56,326 nt of DNA, taken from positions 1 through 56,326 of the forward strand of contig JADILZ010000043.1 of assembly GCA_017695065.1 (NCBI GenBank), read 5' to 3'. The notes beneath the pieces are model-generated. The model did not search any database. It was not told where the DNA came from and worked only from the letters and a program-made list of their open reading frames with translations. Positions 17,747 to 25,439 of the stretch are shown here, piece by piece (position 1 is the first letter of the stretch; each line of letters opens with the position of its first letter). The stretch is from Candidatus Cryptobacteroides excrementipullorum. Its GTDB lineage: Bacteria > Bacteroidota > Bacteroidia > Bacteroidales > UBA932. The translations under genes and the position numbers were made by a program.

Positions 17747-18448
17747 ATGGTTTATTCACACGAAGTGCAGCAGATGTGCTGCGTCAAAAAAGGACCTAAC
17801 CATGGTCCGGCTCCTATTCCAGAGGAGGGAAAATGGGTAAAATCCAAAGAAATCACTGACATCTCAGGTCTTACACACGGTATCGGCTGGTGTGCACCTC
17901 AGCAGGGAGCCTGCAAGCTTACCCTCAATGTGAAAGAGGGTGTGATCCAGGAGGCTCTTGTCGAGACTATCGGCTGCTCAGGCATGACTCACTCGGCTGC
18001 CATGGCTTCTGAGATCCTCCCTGGCAAGACTATCCTTGAGGCACTCAACACTGACCTCGTGTGCGATGCCATCAACACCGCTATGCGTGAACTTTTCCTC
18101 CAGATCGTTTATGGACGTACCCAGTCTGCTTTCTCAGAGGGCGGCCTTATGATCGGGGCAGGCCTCGAGGACCTCGGAAAAGGTCTCCGCAGCCAGGTAG
18201 GTACACTTTACGGAACTCTTGCAAAAGGCCCGCGTTACCTCGAAATGGCTGAAGGTTACATCAAGACTCTCGCCCTGGACAAGAACGACGAGATCTGCGG
18301 ATACGAGTTCATACATCTCGGCAAGTTCATGGACCTTGTGAAGAAGGGCGTGGATGCCAACGAGGCTCTCAAGCAGGTGACCGGTACATACGGCCGTTTC
18401 AGCAAAGAGGCCGGTGCAGTTAAATACATTGACCCACGTAAAGAATAA
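17747..18448 (+). CDS. NifU-like iron-sulfur cluster assembly scaffold protein
   Basis: A soluble 233-residue protein whose N-terminal two thirds resemble the NifU/IscU scaffold fold. The candidate cluster ligands are the cysteines at WCAPQQGACKL and GCSGMTHSAAMA, and further cysteines lie at MCCVKKG (residues 11-12) and LVCDAI. The C-terminal part (YLEMAEGYIKTLALDKNDEICGYEFIHLGKFMDLVKKG) is specific to the subgroup found next to GGGtGRT genes in anaerobes. It is followed after 14 bp by the GGGtGRT gene. A housekeeping Suf or Isc partner set is not adjacent, so this is probably a dedicated scaffold for its neighbour, which is an inference from synteny. Confidence 0.85.
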   Translation: MVYSHEVQQMCCVKKGPNHGPAPIPEEGKWVKSKEITDISGLTHGIGWCAPQQGACKLTLNVKEGVIQEALVETIGCSGMTHSAAMASEILPGKTILEALNTDLVCDAINTAMRELFLQIVYGRTQSAFSEGGLMIGAGLEDLGKGLRSQVGTLYGTLAKGPRYLEMAEGYIKTLALDKNDEICGYEFIHLGKFMDLVKKGVDANEALKQVTGTYGRFSKEAGAVKYIDPRKE

Positions 18449-18462
18449 GGAGGAAGACTATT

Positions 18463-19473
18463 ATGATAAGAGAAGTTAAATTCGAGAGCCAGGACCGCCG
18501 TATCAAACAGATCCTTGCTGCCCTTAACGAGAACGGTATCAAAGATATCGAAGAGGCAAACGCCATTTGCGATCAGTATGGTCTGGATCCTTATAAGACT
18601 TGCGAGGATACCCAGCCTATATGCTTCGAGAATGCAAAATGGGCTTATGTGGTAGGATGTGCAATCGCCCTCAAGAAAGGCTGCAAGACTGCCGCTGACG
18701 CCGCTGAGGCGATAGGAATCGGCCTCCAGGCATTCTGTATCCCTGGTTCTGTGGCTGATGACCGCAAGGTGGGCCTCGGACACGGGAACCTCGCCGCTCG
18801 TCTTCTCCGTGAGGAGACCAAGTGCTTCGCCTTCCTCGCAGGACACGAGTCTTTTGCAGCTGCAGAAGGTGCGATCAAGATTGCCGCAAAGGCTGACAAG
18901 GTACGCAAGGAGCCTCTCCGTTGTATCCTTAACGGTCTCGGAAAGGATGCAGCCCAGATTATTTCGCGTATCAACGGCTTCACATACGTGCAGACACAGT
19001 TTGACTATTATACAGGCGAGCTCAAGGTAGTGCGTGAAATCGCATACAGCGACGGTCCGCGTGCTAAGGTAAGATGCTACGGCGCTGACGATGTCCGTGA
19101 GGGTGTGGCCATCATGTGGCATGAGGGTGTGGATGTGTCCATCACAGGTAACTCCACCAACCCTACCCGTTTCCAGCATCCTGTAGCCGGAACATACAAG
19201 AAAGAGCGTGTCCTCGCCGGCAAGCCTTATTTCTCAGTGGCTTCAGGCGGCGGTACAGGACGTACTCTTCACCCGGACAACATGGCCGCAGGTCCTGCCT
19301 CCTATGGTATGACCGACACCATGGGCCGTATGCACAGTGACGCGCAGTTTGCAGGTTCATCCTCAGTTCCAGCCCACGTGGAGATGATGGGATTCCTGGG
19401 AATAGGCAACAACCCTATGGTGGGATGTACTGTTGCTTGTGCTGTGGATGTGGCAACTGCCCTGAACAAGTAA
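18463..19473 (+). CDS. GGGtGRT-family protein, 336 aa
   Basis: The signature glycine-rich sequence GGGTGRT is at residues 262-268. The protein is soluble, without a signal peptide, and carries several cysteines (ICDQYGLDPYKTCEDTQPIC near residues 27-47, and ACAVDVATA at the end). Glycine-rich HGNLAARLLREETKCFAFLAGHESFAAAEG near residue 105 looks like a ligand-binding loop. The family is known only by its motif; its biochemical function is not established to my knowledge. A strong Shine-Dalgarno sequence (AAGGAGG) precedes the ATG, and the pairing with the NifU-like gene suggests an oxygen-sensitive Fe-S protein or its maturation factor. Confidence 0.88.
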   Translation: MIREVKFESQDRRIKQILAALNENGIKDIEEANAICDQYGLDPYKTCEDTQPICFENAKWAYVVGCAIALKKGCKTAADAAEAIGIGLQAFCIPGSVADDRKVGLGHGNLAARLLREETKCFAFLAGHESFAAAEGAIKIAAKADKVRKEPLRCILNGLGKDAAQIISRINGFTYVQTQFDYYTGELKVVREIAYSDGPRAKVRCYGADDVREGVAIMWHEGVDVSITGNSTNPTRFQHPVAGTYKKERVLAGKPYFSVASGGGTGRTLHPDNMAAGPASYGMTDTMGRMHSDAQFAGSSSVPAHVEMMGFLGIGNNPMVGCTVACAVDVATALNK

Positions 19474-19517
19474 TCCAAAATCGGCAAAAAGGGTAATACC
19501 TGCTGATAAATAAACTT

Positions 19518-19553
19518 AAGCCTCTGTGACTCTTGGAGTTATGGAGGCTTTTT
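19518..19553 (+). terminator. Intrinsic terminator of the GGGtGRT operon
   Basis: AAGCCTC and GAGGCTT close a nested hairpin (inner GACTC/GAGTT) that is followed by a T run. It lies 45 bp after the stop codon. Confidence 0.9.
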
Positions 19554-19601
19554 GCTTGTCTTTGGGAGAGTTGGCAAATCTCCAAAAAGGGCTTGAAAAG
19601 G

Positions 19602-19654
19602 CAGAATTTTGGCTCATAGTGCTTCTTATCTGCAGCCATTTTTCCAAAATTCTG
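19602..19654. repeat. 11-bp perfect inverted repeat
   Basis: CAGAATTTTGG (19602-19612) and CCAAAATTCTG (19644-19654) flank a 31-nt loop. No gene lies in this interval. The repeat is outside the MITE-like element that begins at 19677. Confidence 0.6.
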
Positions 19655-19676
19655 AAATGGCCGCACTTAGTTGTAT

Positions 19677-19969
19677 ATAATTAACGTGAATTCGATGTAA
19701 CTTAACGTGGATTCGATGAATTTAATTCATTAAATTACATCGAATTACCTCTGTCGGAGCAGGACTTTATCCTGCGACAGGTCCCCCGGCGAGGGGGAAG
19801 GAAGGGGGCGGCGCCCCTTAATAAGGGGCTGTCACGGAGTGACTGGGGTTTAGACAGACAGGATTTCTGGAAGAAATCCTTAACGTCAGTGTGACGGATT
19901 CCGGTCATAAATAATAAAATTTTAATATAATATTGTTAAATATAAATTCGTCGAACTGACGTTAATTAT
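19677..19969. mobile_element. MITE-like multi-hairpin element, copy 1
   Basis: A 293-bp non-coding element with terminal inverted repeats ATAATTAACGT-NNN-TTCGA (19677-19695 and the complement at 19951-19969). Inside are a tandem TTAACGTG-ATTCGATG direct repeat (19681, 19702) and a chain of hairpins: TTCGATG/CATCGAA, CCCCC/GGGGG, GCCCCTT/AAGGGGC, GTCAC/GTGAC, GGATTTC/GAAATCC, and TTAACGTCAGT (19880-19890) paired with ACTGACGTTAA (19955-19965). The blocks GGGGCTGTCAC, GTGACTGGGG, the GATTTC hairpin and the AT-rich tail are shared with copy 3 (52510), the hairpin blocks also with copy 2 (23879). Its right end is 10 bp from the ATG of the tricorn-like gene. No open frame or transposase is present. 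Confidence 0.65.
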
Positions 19970-19979
19970 TTTTATTCGC

Positions 19980-22900
19980 ATGAAAAAACACGTTTATCTG
20001 ATGTTTGCGGCCATCCTCCTGTGCGGGGGAATGGCCGTCTCGGCCGCCGCTCCCGCAGACGACGGCGCTGCACCTCTCTGGATGAGGTATCCGAAGATTT
20101 CCCCGGACGGGACCATGATAGCCTTTTCGTACAGGGGGGATATCTACTATGTACCCGTATCCGGAGGGGAGGCGGTGCGCCTTACCTCGTCCGCTTCATT
20201 CGAGTCGCAGCCTGTATGGTCCAACGACTCCAGGACAATAGCATTCGTCTCCGACCGTTTCGGAGGCATGGATATCTTCACTGTAGGGACCGGTGGCGGC
20301 AACGCCGTGAGAATCACCACCCATTCCGGCACCGAGACACCTCTGGCATTCTCGCCTGACGACAAGTATATCTATTTTTCTGCCGCCATACAGGACCCGG
20401 CATCGAGTGCGATGTGGTCATCATCCTGGGTTACAGAACTTTATCGGGTAAGGTCCGGAGGCGGGCGTCCGGAACTGGTGACAGCTACTCCTGTATGCTC
20501 CGTAAGCTTCGGACCTGACGGGGAGTCATTCCTGTATTATGACCGTACCGGCAGCGAGAACATCTGGCGCAAGCACCACACATCCTCTGTGGCACGAAAC
20601 ATTTTCTATTATGATGCGCAGGACGGCGCACACAGGCAGATTACCGCCAATCCCGGGGAGGACCGGGACCCTGTCTTTGCCGGTGACGGACGGATGGTGT
20701 TCCTGAGCGAGCGCGACGGAGGGTCGTTCAATGTCTATTCGGCCTCTGTGGACGATGCGGAAAACGCCACGGCCCTTACCCATTTCACCGGACATCCTGT
20801 ACGCTTCCTCAGCCGTGCGGAAAACGGGACTCTCTGTTTCGGATACAGAGGTGAGATATACACCATGAACGAGGGCGGGAAGCCAGAAAAGGTACGTGTG
20901 TCCATTTCCGGAGACAGCCCTGAGTATCCTTCCTCGATAAGGCCGGGAAGTGTGGATGAGATGGCGGTGTCCGACGACGGGAAGGAGATCATACTGCTGA
21001 GCCGCGGCGAGGTGTTCGCCACTACGGATGAATACGGTACTACCCGGCAGATTACGCATACGGCAGAGGCGGAGGAGGGGCTGACAGTTTCCCCTGACGG
21101 CAAGACCATTGTCTATGCTTCCGAGAGAGACGGCCGCTGGAATCTCTACAAGGCAACCATGCAGAGGGAGGATGACCTGCATTTCGCATATGCCACCCTG
21201 ATAGACGAGGAACCTCTTTTCAAGGACACCAAGGCCGAGAGGACATATCCTTCATTCTCGCCTGACGGCAAGGAGCTCGCGTTCCTGGAAAACCGCAATA
21301 TACTCAAGGTCCTTGACCTAGGGACCGGAAAGGTCCGGCAGATCACCGACGGGACACAGCATTACGGGGAGTTCGAGTATGACTGGTCCCCTGACGGCAA
21401 ATGGTTTGCCCTGACTCTGATTACAAACCGCCGCGACCCTTACAGCGACATCGGTATCGTGTCCGCCGCCGGCGGGGACAGCATCCACAATGTCACCAGC
21501 AGCGGGTATATCGATGTCTCTCCGCAGTGGGTGATGGACGGGAATGCGCTTATTTTCGTGTCCAACAGACTGGGACTCCGCTCCCATGCCTCGTGGGGCA
21601 GCCAGGATGACGTGTTCATCGCTTTCATGAACCGCAAGTCATACGACGAGTTCAACATGTCCGAGGAGGAATACGCCCTTTACAAGGAGAAGAAAGAGGC
21701 TGCGGAGAAGAAGGAGAAAGAAGCGCAGGAGGAGAAAGACTCCAAGGACAGGAAAGGGAAGAAGGATGGAGATGCCGGGAAGGACAAGGACGTTGAAAAG
21801 GAAGATGCACAGGAGGATAAGGCCATCACCGTGGAGCTGGACGGCCTTGAAGACCGGGTGATGCGTCTTACCCCGATGTCGTCCAGCCTGGTTTCCGCAG
21901 CCATGACAGAGGACGGAGAGTCTCTTTATTTCCTGAGTTCCTTCGAGAAAGGTTTCGATCTGTGGGAACTCAAGCCAAGGACAGGTGAGATCTCTCTTGT
22001 GAAAAAAGGAGTCCCTGCCGGGGCGATGCACATCGACAACGAAGGGAAGAACCTTTATATCCTCGGACGCCGTCCTCAGGTCATGTCGTTGGGAAACAAG
22101 CAGTTGAAGCCTATTGACTTCAATATGGAAATGGATCTTGACCGCGCAGCCGAGAGAGCGTACATGTTCGACCATGTGTTCAAGCAGGAGAAACGCAAAT
22201 TCTACAGCGCGGACTATCATGGAGTGGACCTGGACCGCCTGCAGAAGGACTATGAGCCTTTCCTTGCCCATATCAACAACAATTATGACTTCTCCGAGAT
22301 GCTTTCCGAGATTCTCGGAGAGCTGAACGTTTCGCATACGGGCTCCGGCTACAGAGGGGTGCCTGCAGAGAAGCCGACCCCGGCCCTCGGACTGCTTTTC
22401 GATTGCGGGTATGACGGCGACGGTCTGAAAATAGATGAGGTGCTGGAGGGCGGCCCGTTCTCCGTTACGGGATCGAAGGTGAAGAAGGGGACTGTCCTCG
22501 AAAAGATTGACGGCGAGCCTGTGGTGGCAGGGGAGGACTGGTTCCCTCTGATAAACGGCAAGCAGGGTGTCCAGGTGCTGTTCTCTTTCTATGACCCTGC
22601 CTCTAAGGAGCGCTGGGATGAGGTCGCCAAGCCTGTCTCCGCCGGTGAACAGAACGAGATGCTGTACCGCAGGTGGGTCAAGAGCCGTGCAGCCGCTGTG
22701 GACAGCCTTTCAGGAGGACGCCTCGGGTATGTGCATATCCGCTCCATGGCGGACGGAAGCTACCGTGACGTATATGCCGACATCCTGGGCAAATACAACC
22801 TGCGCGACGGGATTGTGATAGATACGCGCCACAATGGCGGCGGACGTCTCCACGAGGACATTGAAATCCTTTTCAGCGGGGAGAAGTATCTGGAGCAGGT

Positions 22901-23288
22901 CATTCAGGGCACTGTCGTGTGCGACATGCCGTCCCGCAGGTACAACAAGCACTCCATCATGCTTGTCAGCGAGGACAACTACTCCAACGCACATGGCACC
23001 CCGTGGGTCTATCAGCACCAGGGGCTCGGCTCGATAGTCGGGATGCCGGTCCCGGGAACGATGACTTCCGTGAACTGGGAGACACTCCAGGACCCTTCAA
23101 TGTATTTCGGAATCCCTGTCATAGGCTACAGGACCCGTGACGGGCATTACCTGGAGAACTCACAGCTTGAGCCTGACTTCCTCGTAAGGAACAAGCCGGA
23201 AGAAATCATAGAAGGACGTGACGAACAGCTGGAAGTGGCTGTCCGTGAGCTTCTTAAACAGATAGATGCCGATCCTGACCGCTGGTAG
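19980..23288 (+). CDS. Tricorn-like protease (TolB-type propeller plus PDZ and S41 domains)
   Basis: A large exported peptidase of 1102 aa with a signal peptide (residues 1-23, ending VSAAA). Repeated PD40/TolB blades with SPDG motifs (KISPDGTMIAFSYRGDIYYV, FSPDDKYIYFS, TVSPDGKTIVYASERDG and others) form the N-terminal propellers up to about residue 540. A highly charged Lys/Glu insertion occupies residues 560-620. The PDZ domain is near 790-880 and the S41 domain near 900-1085, with the likely nucleophile S1030 in GTMTSVNWE. This order matches the tricorn protease family, which degrades peptides to short products. It is preceded directly by the MITE-like element and followed by a hairpin terminator. 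Confidence 0.93.
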   Translation: MKKHVYLMFAAILLCGGMAVSAAAPADDGAAPLWMRYPKISPDGTMIAFSYRGDIYYVPVSGGEAVRLTSSASFESQPVWSNDSRTIAFVSDRFGGMDIFTVGTGGGNAVRITTHSGTETPLAFSPDDKYIYFSAAIQDPASSAMWSSSWVTELYRVRSGGGRPELVTATPVCSVSFGPDGESFLYYDRTGSENIWRKHHTSSVARNIFYYDAQDGAHRQITANPGEDRDPVFAGDGRMVFLSERDGGSFNVYSASVDDAENATALTHFTGHPVRFLSRAENGTLCFGYRGEIYTMNEGGKPEKVRVSISGDSPEYPSSIRPGSVDEMAVSDDGKEIILLSRGEVFATTDEYGTTRQITHTAEAEEGLTVSPDGKTIVYASERDGRWNLYKATMQREDDLHFAYATLIDEEPLFKDTKAERTYPSFSPDGKELAFLENRNILKVLDLGTGKVRQITDGTQHYGEFEYDWSPDGKWFALTLITNRRDPYSDIGIVSAAGGDSIHNVTSSGYIDVSPQWVMDGNALIFVSNRLGLRSHASWGSQDDVFIAFMNRKSYDEFNMSEEEYALYKEKKEAAEKKEKEAQEEKDSKDRKGKKDGDAGKDKDVEKEDAQEDKAITVELDGLEDRVMRLTPMSSSLVSAAMTEDGESLYFLSSFEKGFDLWELKPRTGEISLVKKGVPAGAMHIDNEGKNLYILGRRPQVMSLGNKQLKPIDFNMEMDLDRAAERAYMFDHVFKQEKRKFYSADYHGVDLDRLQKDYEPFLAHINNNYDFSEMLSEILGELNVSHTGSGYRGVPAEKPTPALGLLFDCGYDGDGLKIDEVLEGGPFSVTGSKVKKGTVLEKIDGEPVVAGEDWFPLINGKQGVQVLFSFYDPASKERWDEVAKPVSAGEQNEMLYRRWVKSRAAAVDSLSGGRLGYVHIRSMADGSYRDVYADILGKYNLRDGIVIDTRHNGGGRLHEDIEILFSGEKYLEQVIQGTVVCDMPSRRYNKHSIMLVSEDNYSNAHGTPWVYQHQGLGSIVGMPVPGTMTSVNWETLQDPSMYFGIPVIGYRTRDGHYLENSQLEPDFLVRNKPEEIIEGRDEQLEVAVRELLKQIDADPDRW

Positions 23289-23320
23289 GCCATGACGGCT
23301 CAATGCGTATCGCAAGACAA

Positions 23321-23355
23321 GAGAGGGGACCGTGCAGGTAGCATGGCCCCCTCTC
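23321..23355 (+). terminator. Terminator hairpin after the tricorn-like gene
   Basis: GAGAGGGG (23321-23328) pairs with CCCCTCTC (23348-23355). Only a weak T run follows, and the adjacent gene is convergent, so it may serve both directions. Confidence 0.6.
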
Positions 23356-23414
23356 TCATTCTGGACGGATACCCCTCATGACATGCCTGGTCTGCAGGTG
23401 TCTGCGGCCATCGC

Positions 23415-23696
23415 TCAGATATGGAGGTATTCTTTCAGAGTGCTGATATACACGTCCATAGCCTGACGGCCTTTCTCGGTCATGGAGCATGTTGTACGCG
23501 GTTTTTTCCCGACAATCTCTTTGCGGACACTGATGTATCCAGCCTCCGCGAGCTTGTCTATCTGTACGCTCAGGTTACCGGATGTCGCCTCTGTCTTTTC
23601 TTTCAGCCAGACGAAATCGGCCTCTTCCACACTCAGCAGCAGGGACATCACCGACAGCCTCAGCTGCGAATGGAGCAACGGATCCAGCTCTTTCAT
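23415..23696 (-). CDS. Winged-helix transcriptional regulator (MarR/ArsR-like), 93 aa
   Basis: A short DNA-binding protein with one winged-helix domain: LHSQLRLSVMSLLLSVEEADFVWLKEKTEATSGNLSVQIDKLAEAGYI contains the helix-turn-helix, and KKPRTTCSMTEKGRQAM the wing. This is the small HTH_34 type common in Bacteroidota, usually encoded with a small membrane protein. The start at 23696 overlaps the TGA of the truncated membrane gene (ATGA), so it was originally the second gene of that operon. Because the upstream gene is broken, its native promoter is probably lost. Confidence 0.82.
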   Translation of the reverse strand: MKELDPLLHSQLRLSVMSLLLSVEEADFVWLKEKTEATSGNLSVQIDKLAEAGYISVRKEIVGKKPRTTCSMTEKGRQAMDVYISTLKEYLHI

Positions 23697-23878
23697 AACG
23701 TTTTCCCGGATTTGCGGTTGAGGATATGCCCCGGTATCACCAGGGTAAGTACGAACGACAGTCCGGCCATAAGGTTCCATGCCGGCACATAGTCGTGGCC
23801 CAGACCCATGTCAATCAGCAGCTTGACAGGAATAATGAATCCTGCTATGGAGATTGCCGTGATGTTGTTTTCATTGAG
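23693..23878 (-). pseudogene. 5'-truncated membrane protein gene
   Basis: The minus strand is open without any plausible start from about 23884 to TGA at 23695-23693, encoding about 60 residues with two hydrophobic helices (ITAISIAGFIIPVKLLI and WNLMAGLSFVLTLVIPG) and a basic C terminus. It overlaps the downstream winged-helix gene by ATGA, as an intact partner would. The frame is interrupted exactly where repeat copy 2 begins (about 23879), so only the C-terminal part of an inner-membrane protein remains. The original family is not identifiable from this fragment. Confidence 0.6.
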
Positions 23879-24035
23879 GGCCCATCAGGGCCGCACCGGA
23901 GCGTCAGCGAGGTTTCCGGGAGGAAACCGAGGCAGTGAAGGTGCCGGCGGAGCGACAGCGGAGCCGCATGCCCCGCCGGGGCTGTCACCATTCAGGTGAC
24001 TGGGGGTGGACAGGCAGGATTTCCTCCGGAAATCC
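23879..24035. repeat. Multi-hairpin repeat, copy 2
   Basis: About 157 bp made of successive hairpins: GGCCC/GGGCC with loop ATCA, GGTTTCC/GGAAACC, CCCC/GGGG, GTCACC/GGTGAC and GGATTTC/GGAAATCC. By eye it is over 90 percent identical to copy 3 (52510) across this core, and differences fall mainly in loops (ATCA versus TTCA, GGGA versus GTCAG). It lacks the AT-rich tail of copies 1 and 3. It lies at the broken end of the membrane protein gene and directly in front of the -7 element of the acetyltransferase gene. Confidence 0.7.
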
Positions 24036-24036
24036 T

Positions 24037-24044
24037 TACCTTTG
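24037..24044 (+). promoter_or_regulatory. -7 element of the acetyltransferase gene
   Basis: TACCTTTG matches the -7 consensus and gives a leader of about 15 nt. The -33 region is occupied by the last hairpin of repeat copy 2 and has no TTTG, so the repeat has either replaced or reshaped this promoter. Confidence 0.5.
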
Positions 24045-24063
24045 CGTAAATTCTTTTCTGAGG

Positions 24064-24594
24064 ATGGAAATTCAAATGGAGACGGAACGTCTTGTAATAC
24101 GCAGACTTACGATGCATGATGCCGAGGCGCTGCTCGCCATCATGGGCAAGCCGGAGGTCATGTATGCATGGGAGCACGGATTCACTCATGCGGATGTGGT
24201 CCAGTGGATAGAGCGGCAACTGGCCAGGTACCGTGATGACGGATACGGATATTTCGCCCTCGAACTGAAAGGAGAGGGGAAGGTCATAGGCCAGGCCGGC
24301 CTGATGAAGACCGCTTTCAACGGCCGGGAGGCTGTGGAACTCGGCTACATCCTTGATGACAGCTGCTGGCATAGGGGCTATGCGGTCGAGGCCGCCCGTG
24401 AGTGTCTGCGCTATGCATCAGTGGATCTGAGGCTTGCTGAGGTATATTGCAGCATAAGGCCGCAGAACACTGCCTCCATACGTGTAGCCCTGGCCCTGGG
24501 GATGAAACAATGCGGTAGCCATACCGTCATTTACCGCGGCAAGGAAATGCCGCACCTGCTTTTCAGCAAGTCCCTCGCTGCAGACGGCATGTGA
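24064..24594 (+). CDS. GNAT-family N-acetyltransferase (RimJ/RimL-like), 176 aa
   Basis: A soluble acetyl-CoA-dependent acetyltransferase. The N terminus METERLVIRRLTMHDAEAL is the classic beginning of the RimJ/RimL group. The acetyl-CoA loop lies around YILDDSCWHRGYAVEAARECLRYA, and the conserved PQNTASIRVALALGM segment near residues 137-151 closes the fold. The substrate is unknown; ribosomal proteins, amines or antibiotics are all possible in this group. The start at 24064 fits the promoter and a GGA-rich ribosome site; an internal Met at 24076 is an alternative. It directly follows repeat copy 2. Confidence 0.85.
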   Translation: MEIQMETERLVIRRLTMHDAEALLAIMGKPEVMYAWEHGFTHADVVQWIERQLARYRDDGYGYFALELKGEGKVIGQAGLMKTAFNGREAVELGYILDDSCWHRGYAVEAARECLRYASVDLRLAEVYCSIRPQNTASIRVALALGMKQCGSHTVIYRGKEMPHLLFSKSLAADGM

Positions 24595-24636
24595 CATCCC
24601 TGATTTCATGAACAGCATTGTAGATAAATTGGCCGG

Positions 24637-24669
24637 ATTGTCAGAAGCTGTTTAAAATTTGTATTTTTG
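24637..24669 (+). promoter_or_regulatory. Promoter of tmk
   Basis: ATTG (24637-24640), 21 bp, then TATTTTTG (24662-24669): a good match to the primary sigma consensus. It yields a leader of about 65 nt. Confidence 0.6.
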
Positions 24670-24739
24670 CAGGATTTGGACGCCGTCCTGGATTTCTGAC
24701 AGTAACCGTGGCGGCTCCGCAAACAGAAATGGAAATATT

Positions 24740-25423
24740 ATGCTTATAGTTATGGAAGGGCTCGACGGAGCCGGAAAATCCACCCAGGTCAAGATGCTGA
24801 GGCGATACCTCGACACCTTATGCGGCAAGACGGAATACATACATTTCCCGAGGTACGGTTCACCCGTGTACGGGGATCTCATCAGCCGGTTCCTCAGGGG
24901 GGATTTCGGCTCGAATGAAAGTGTCCATCCCCAGCTGGTGGCGCTTCTGTATGCCGAGGACCGGCACAGGGCTGCGCCGCACATGCGCCGTATCCTGGAG
25001 AACGGCGGCACGATCCTTCTTGACCGGTATGTGTATTCCAACATCGCATACCAGTGTGCCAAGATTGACGACCCTGTGGAGAAAGAGAGTCTCCGCAAAT
25101 GGATTTTCGATACGGAGTACGGCAGTTTCAGACTGCCGAAACCCGACCTGAACATTTTCCTTGACGTGCCTGTATCCTTCGTTGAGAAAAAACTTTCAGG
25201 GGACAGGAAAGGGGGAGACCGGGAGTACCTTGCCGGAGGCCATGACATACATGAAACGGACATGGCTTTCCAGCGCCGGGTCAGGGAAGTCTATCTGGAA
25301 CAGTGCGGCGCTGACCCGAAATTCATAAGGATAGACTGTTCGGACGCTGAAGGCGGCATGCTGTCTCCGGAGAGCATTTTCGCCATGGTGAAAGACGAAG
25401 TCAGCAGATTGTACCAACTTTAA
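24740..25423 (+). CDS. tmk: Thymidylate kinase (dTMP kinase)
   Basis: Phosphorylates dTMP to dTDP for DNA synthesis. The P-loop is GLDGAGKST at residues 7-15, and the DR(Y/W/H) motif is DRYVYSN near residue 99. The lid region (KKLSGDRKGGDREYLAG) contains the arginines that clamp the phosphates. The length of 227 aa is within the normal range. A longer in-frame start 81 bp upstream would overlap the promoter, so Met 24740 is preferred. The next gene starts 16 bp after the stop and may be cotranscribed. Confidence 0.94.
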   Translation: MLIVMEGLDGAGKSTQVKMLRRYLDTLCGKTEYIHFPRYGSPVYGDLISRFLRGDFGSNESVHPQLVALLYAEDRHRAAPHMRRILENGGTILLDRYVYSNIAYQCAKIDDPVEKESLRKWIFDTEYGSFRLPKPDLNIFLDVPVSFVEKKLSGDRKGGDREYLAGGHDIHETDMAFQRRVREVYLEQCGADPKFIRIDCSDAEGGMLSPESIFAMVKDEVSRLYQL

Positions 25424-25439
25424 TCCCAAGACACCCGAT

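Noticed and set aside
19677..19969. A metabolite riboswitch in the leader of the tricorn-like gene
   Set aside because: The same structure appears before unrelated genes (acetyltransferase, aldolase) and has terminal inverted repeats, so a dispersed element is the simpler reading.
23935..24063. Upstream extension of the GNAT acetyltransferase
   Set aside because: It would translate the hairpin repeat, which lies upstream of the -7 promoter element at 24037-24044.
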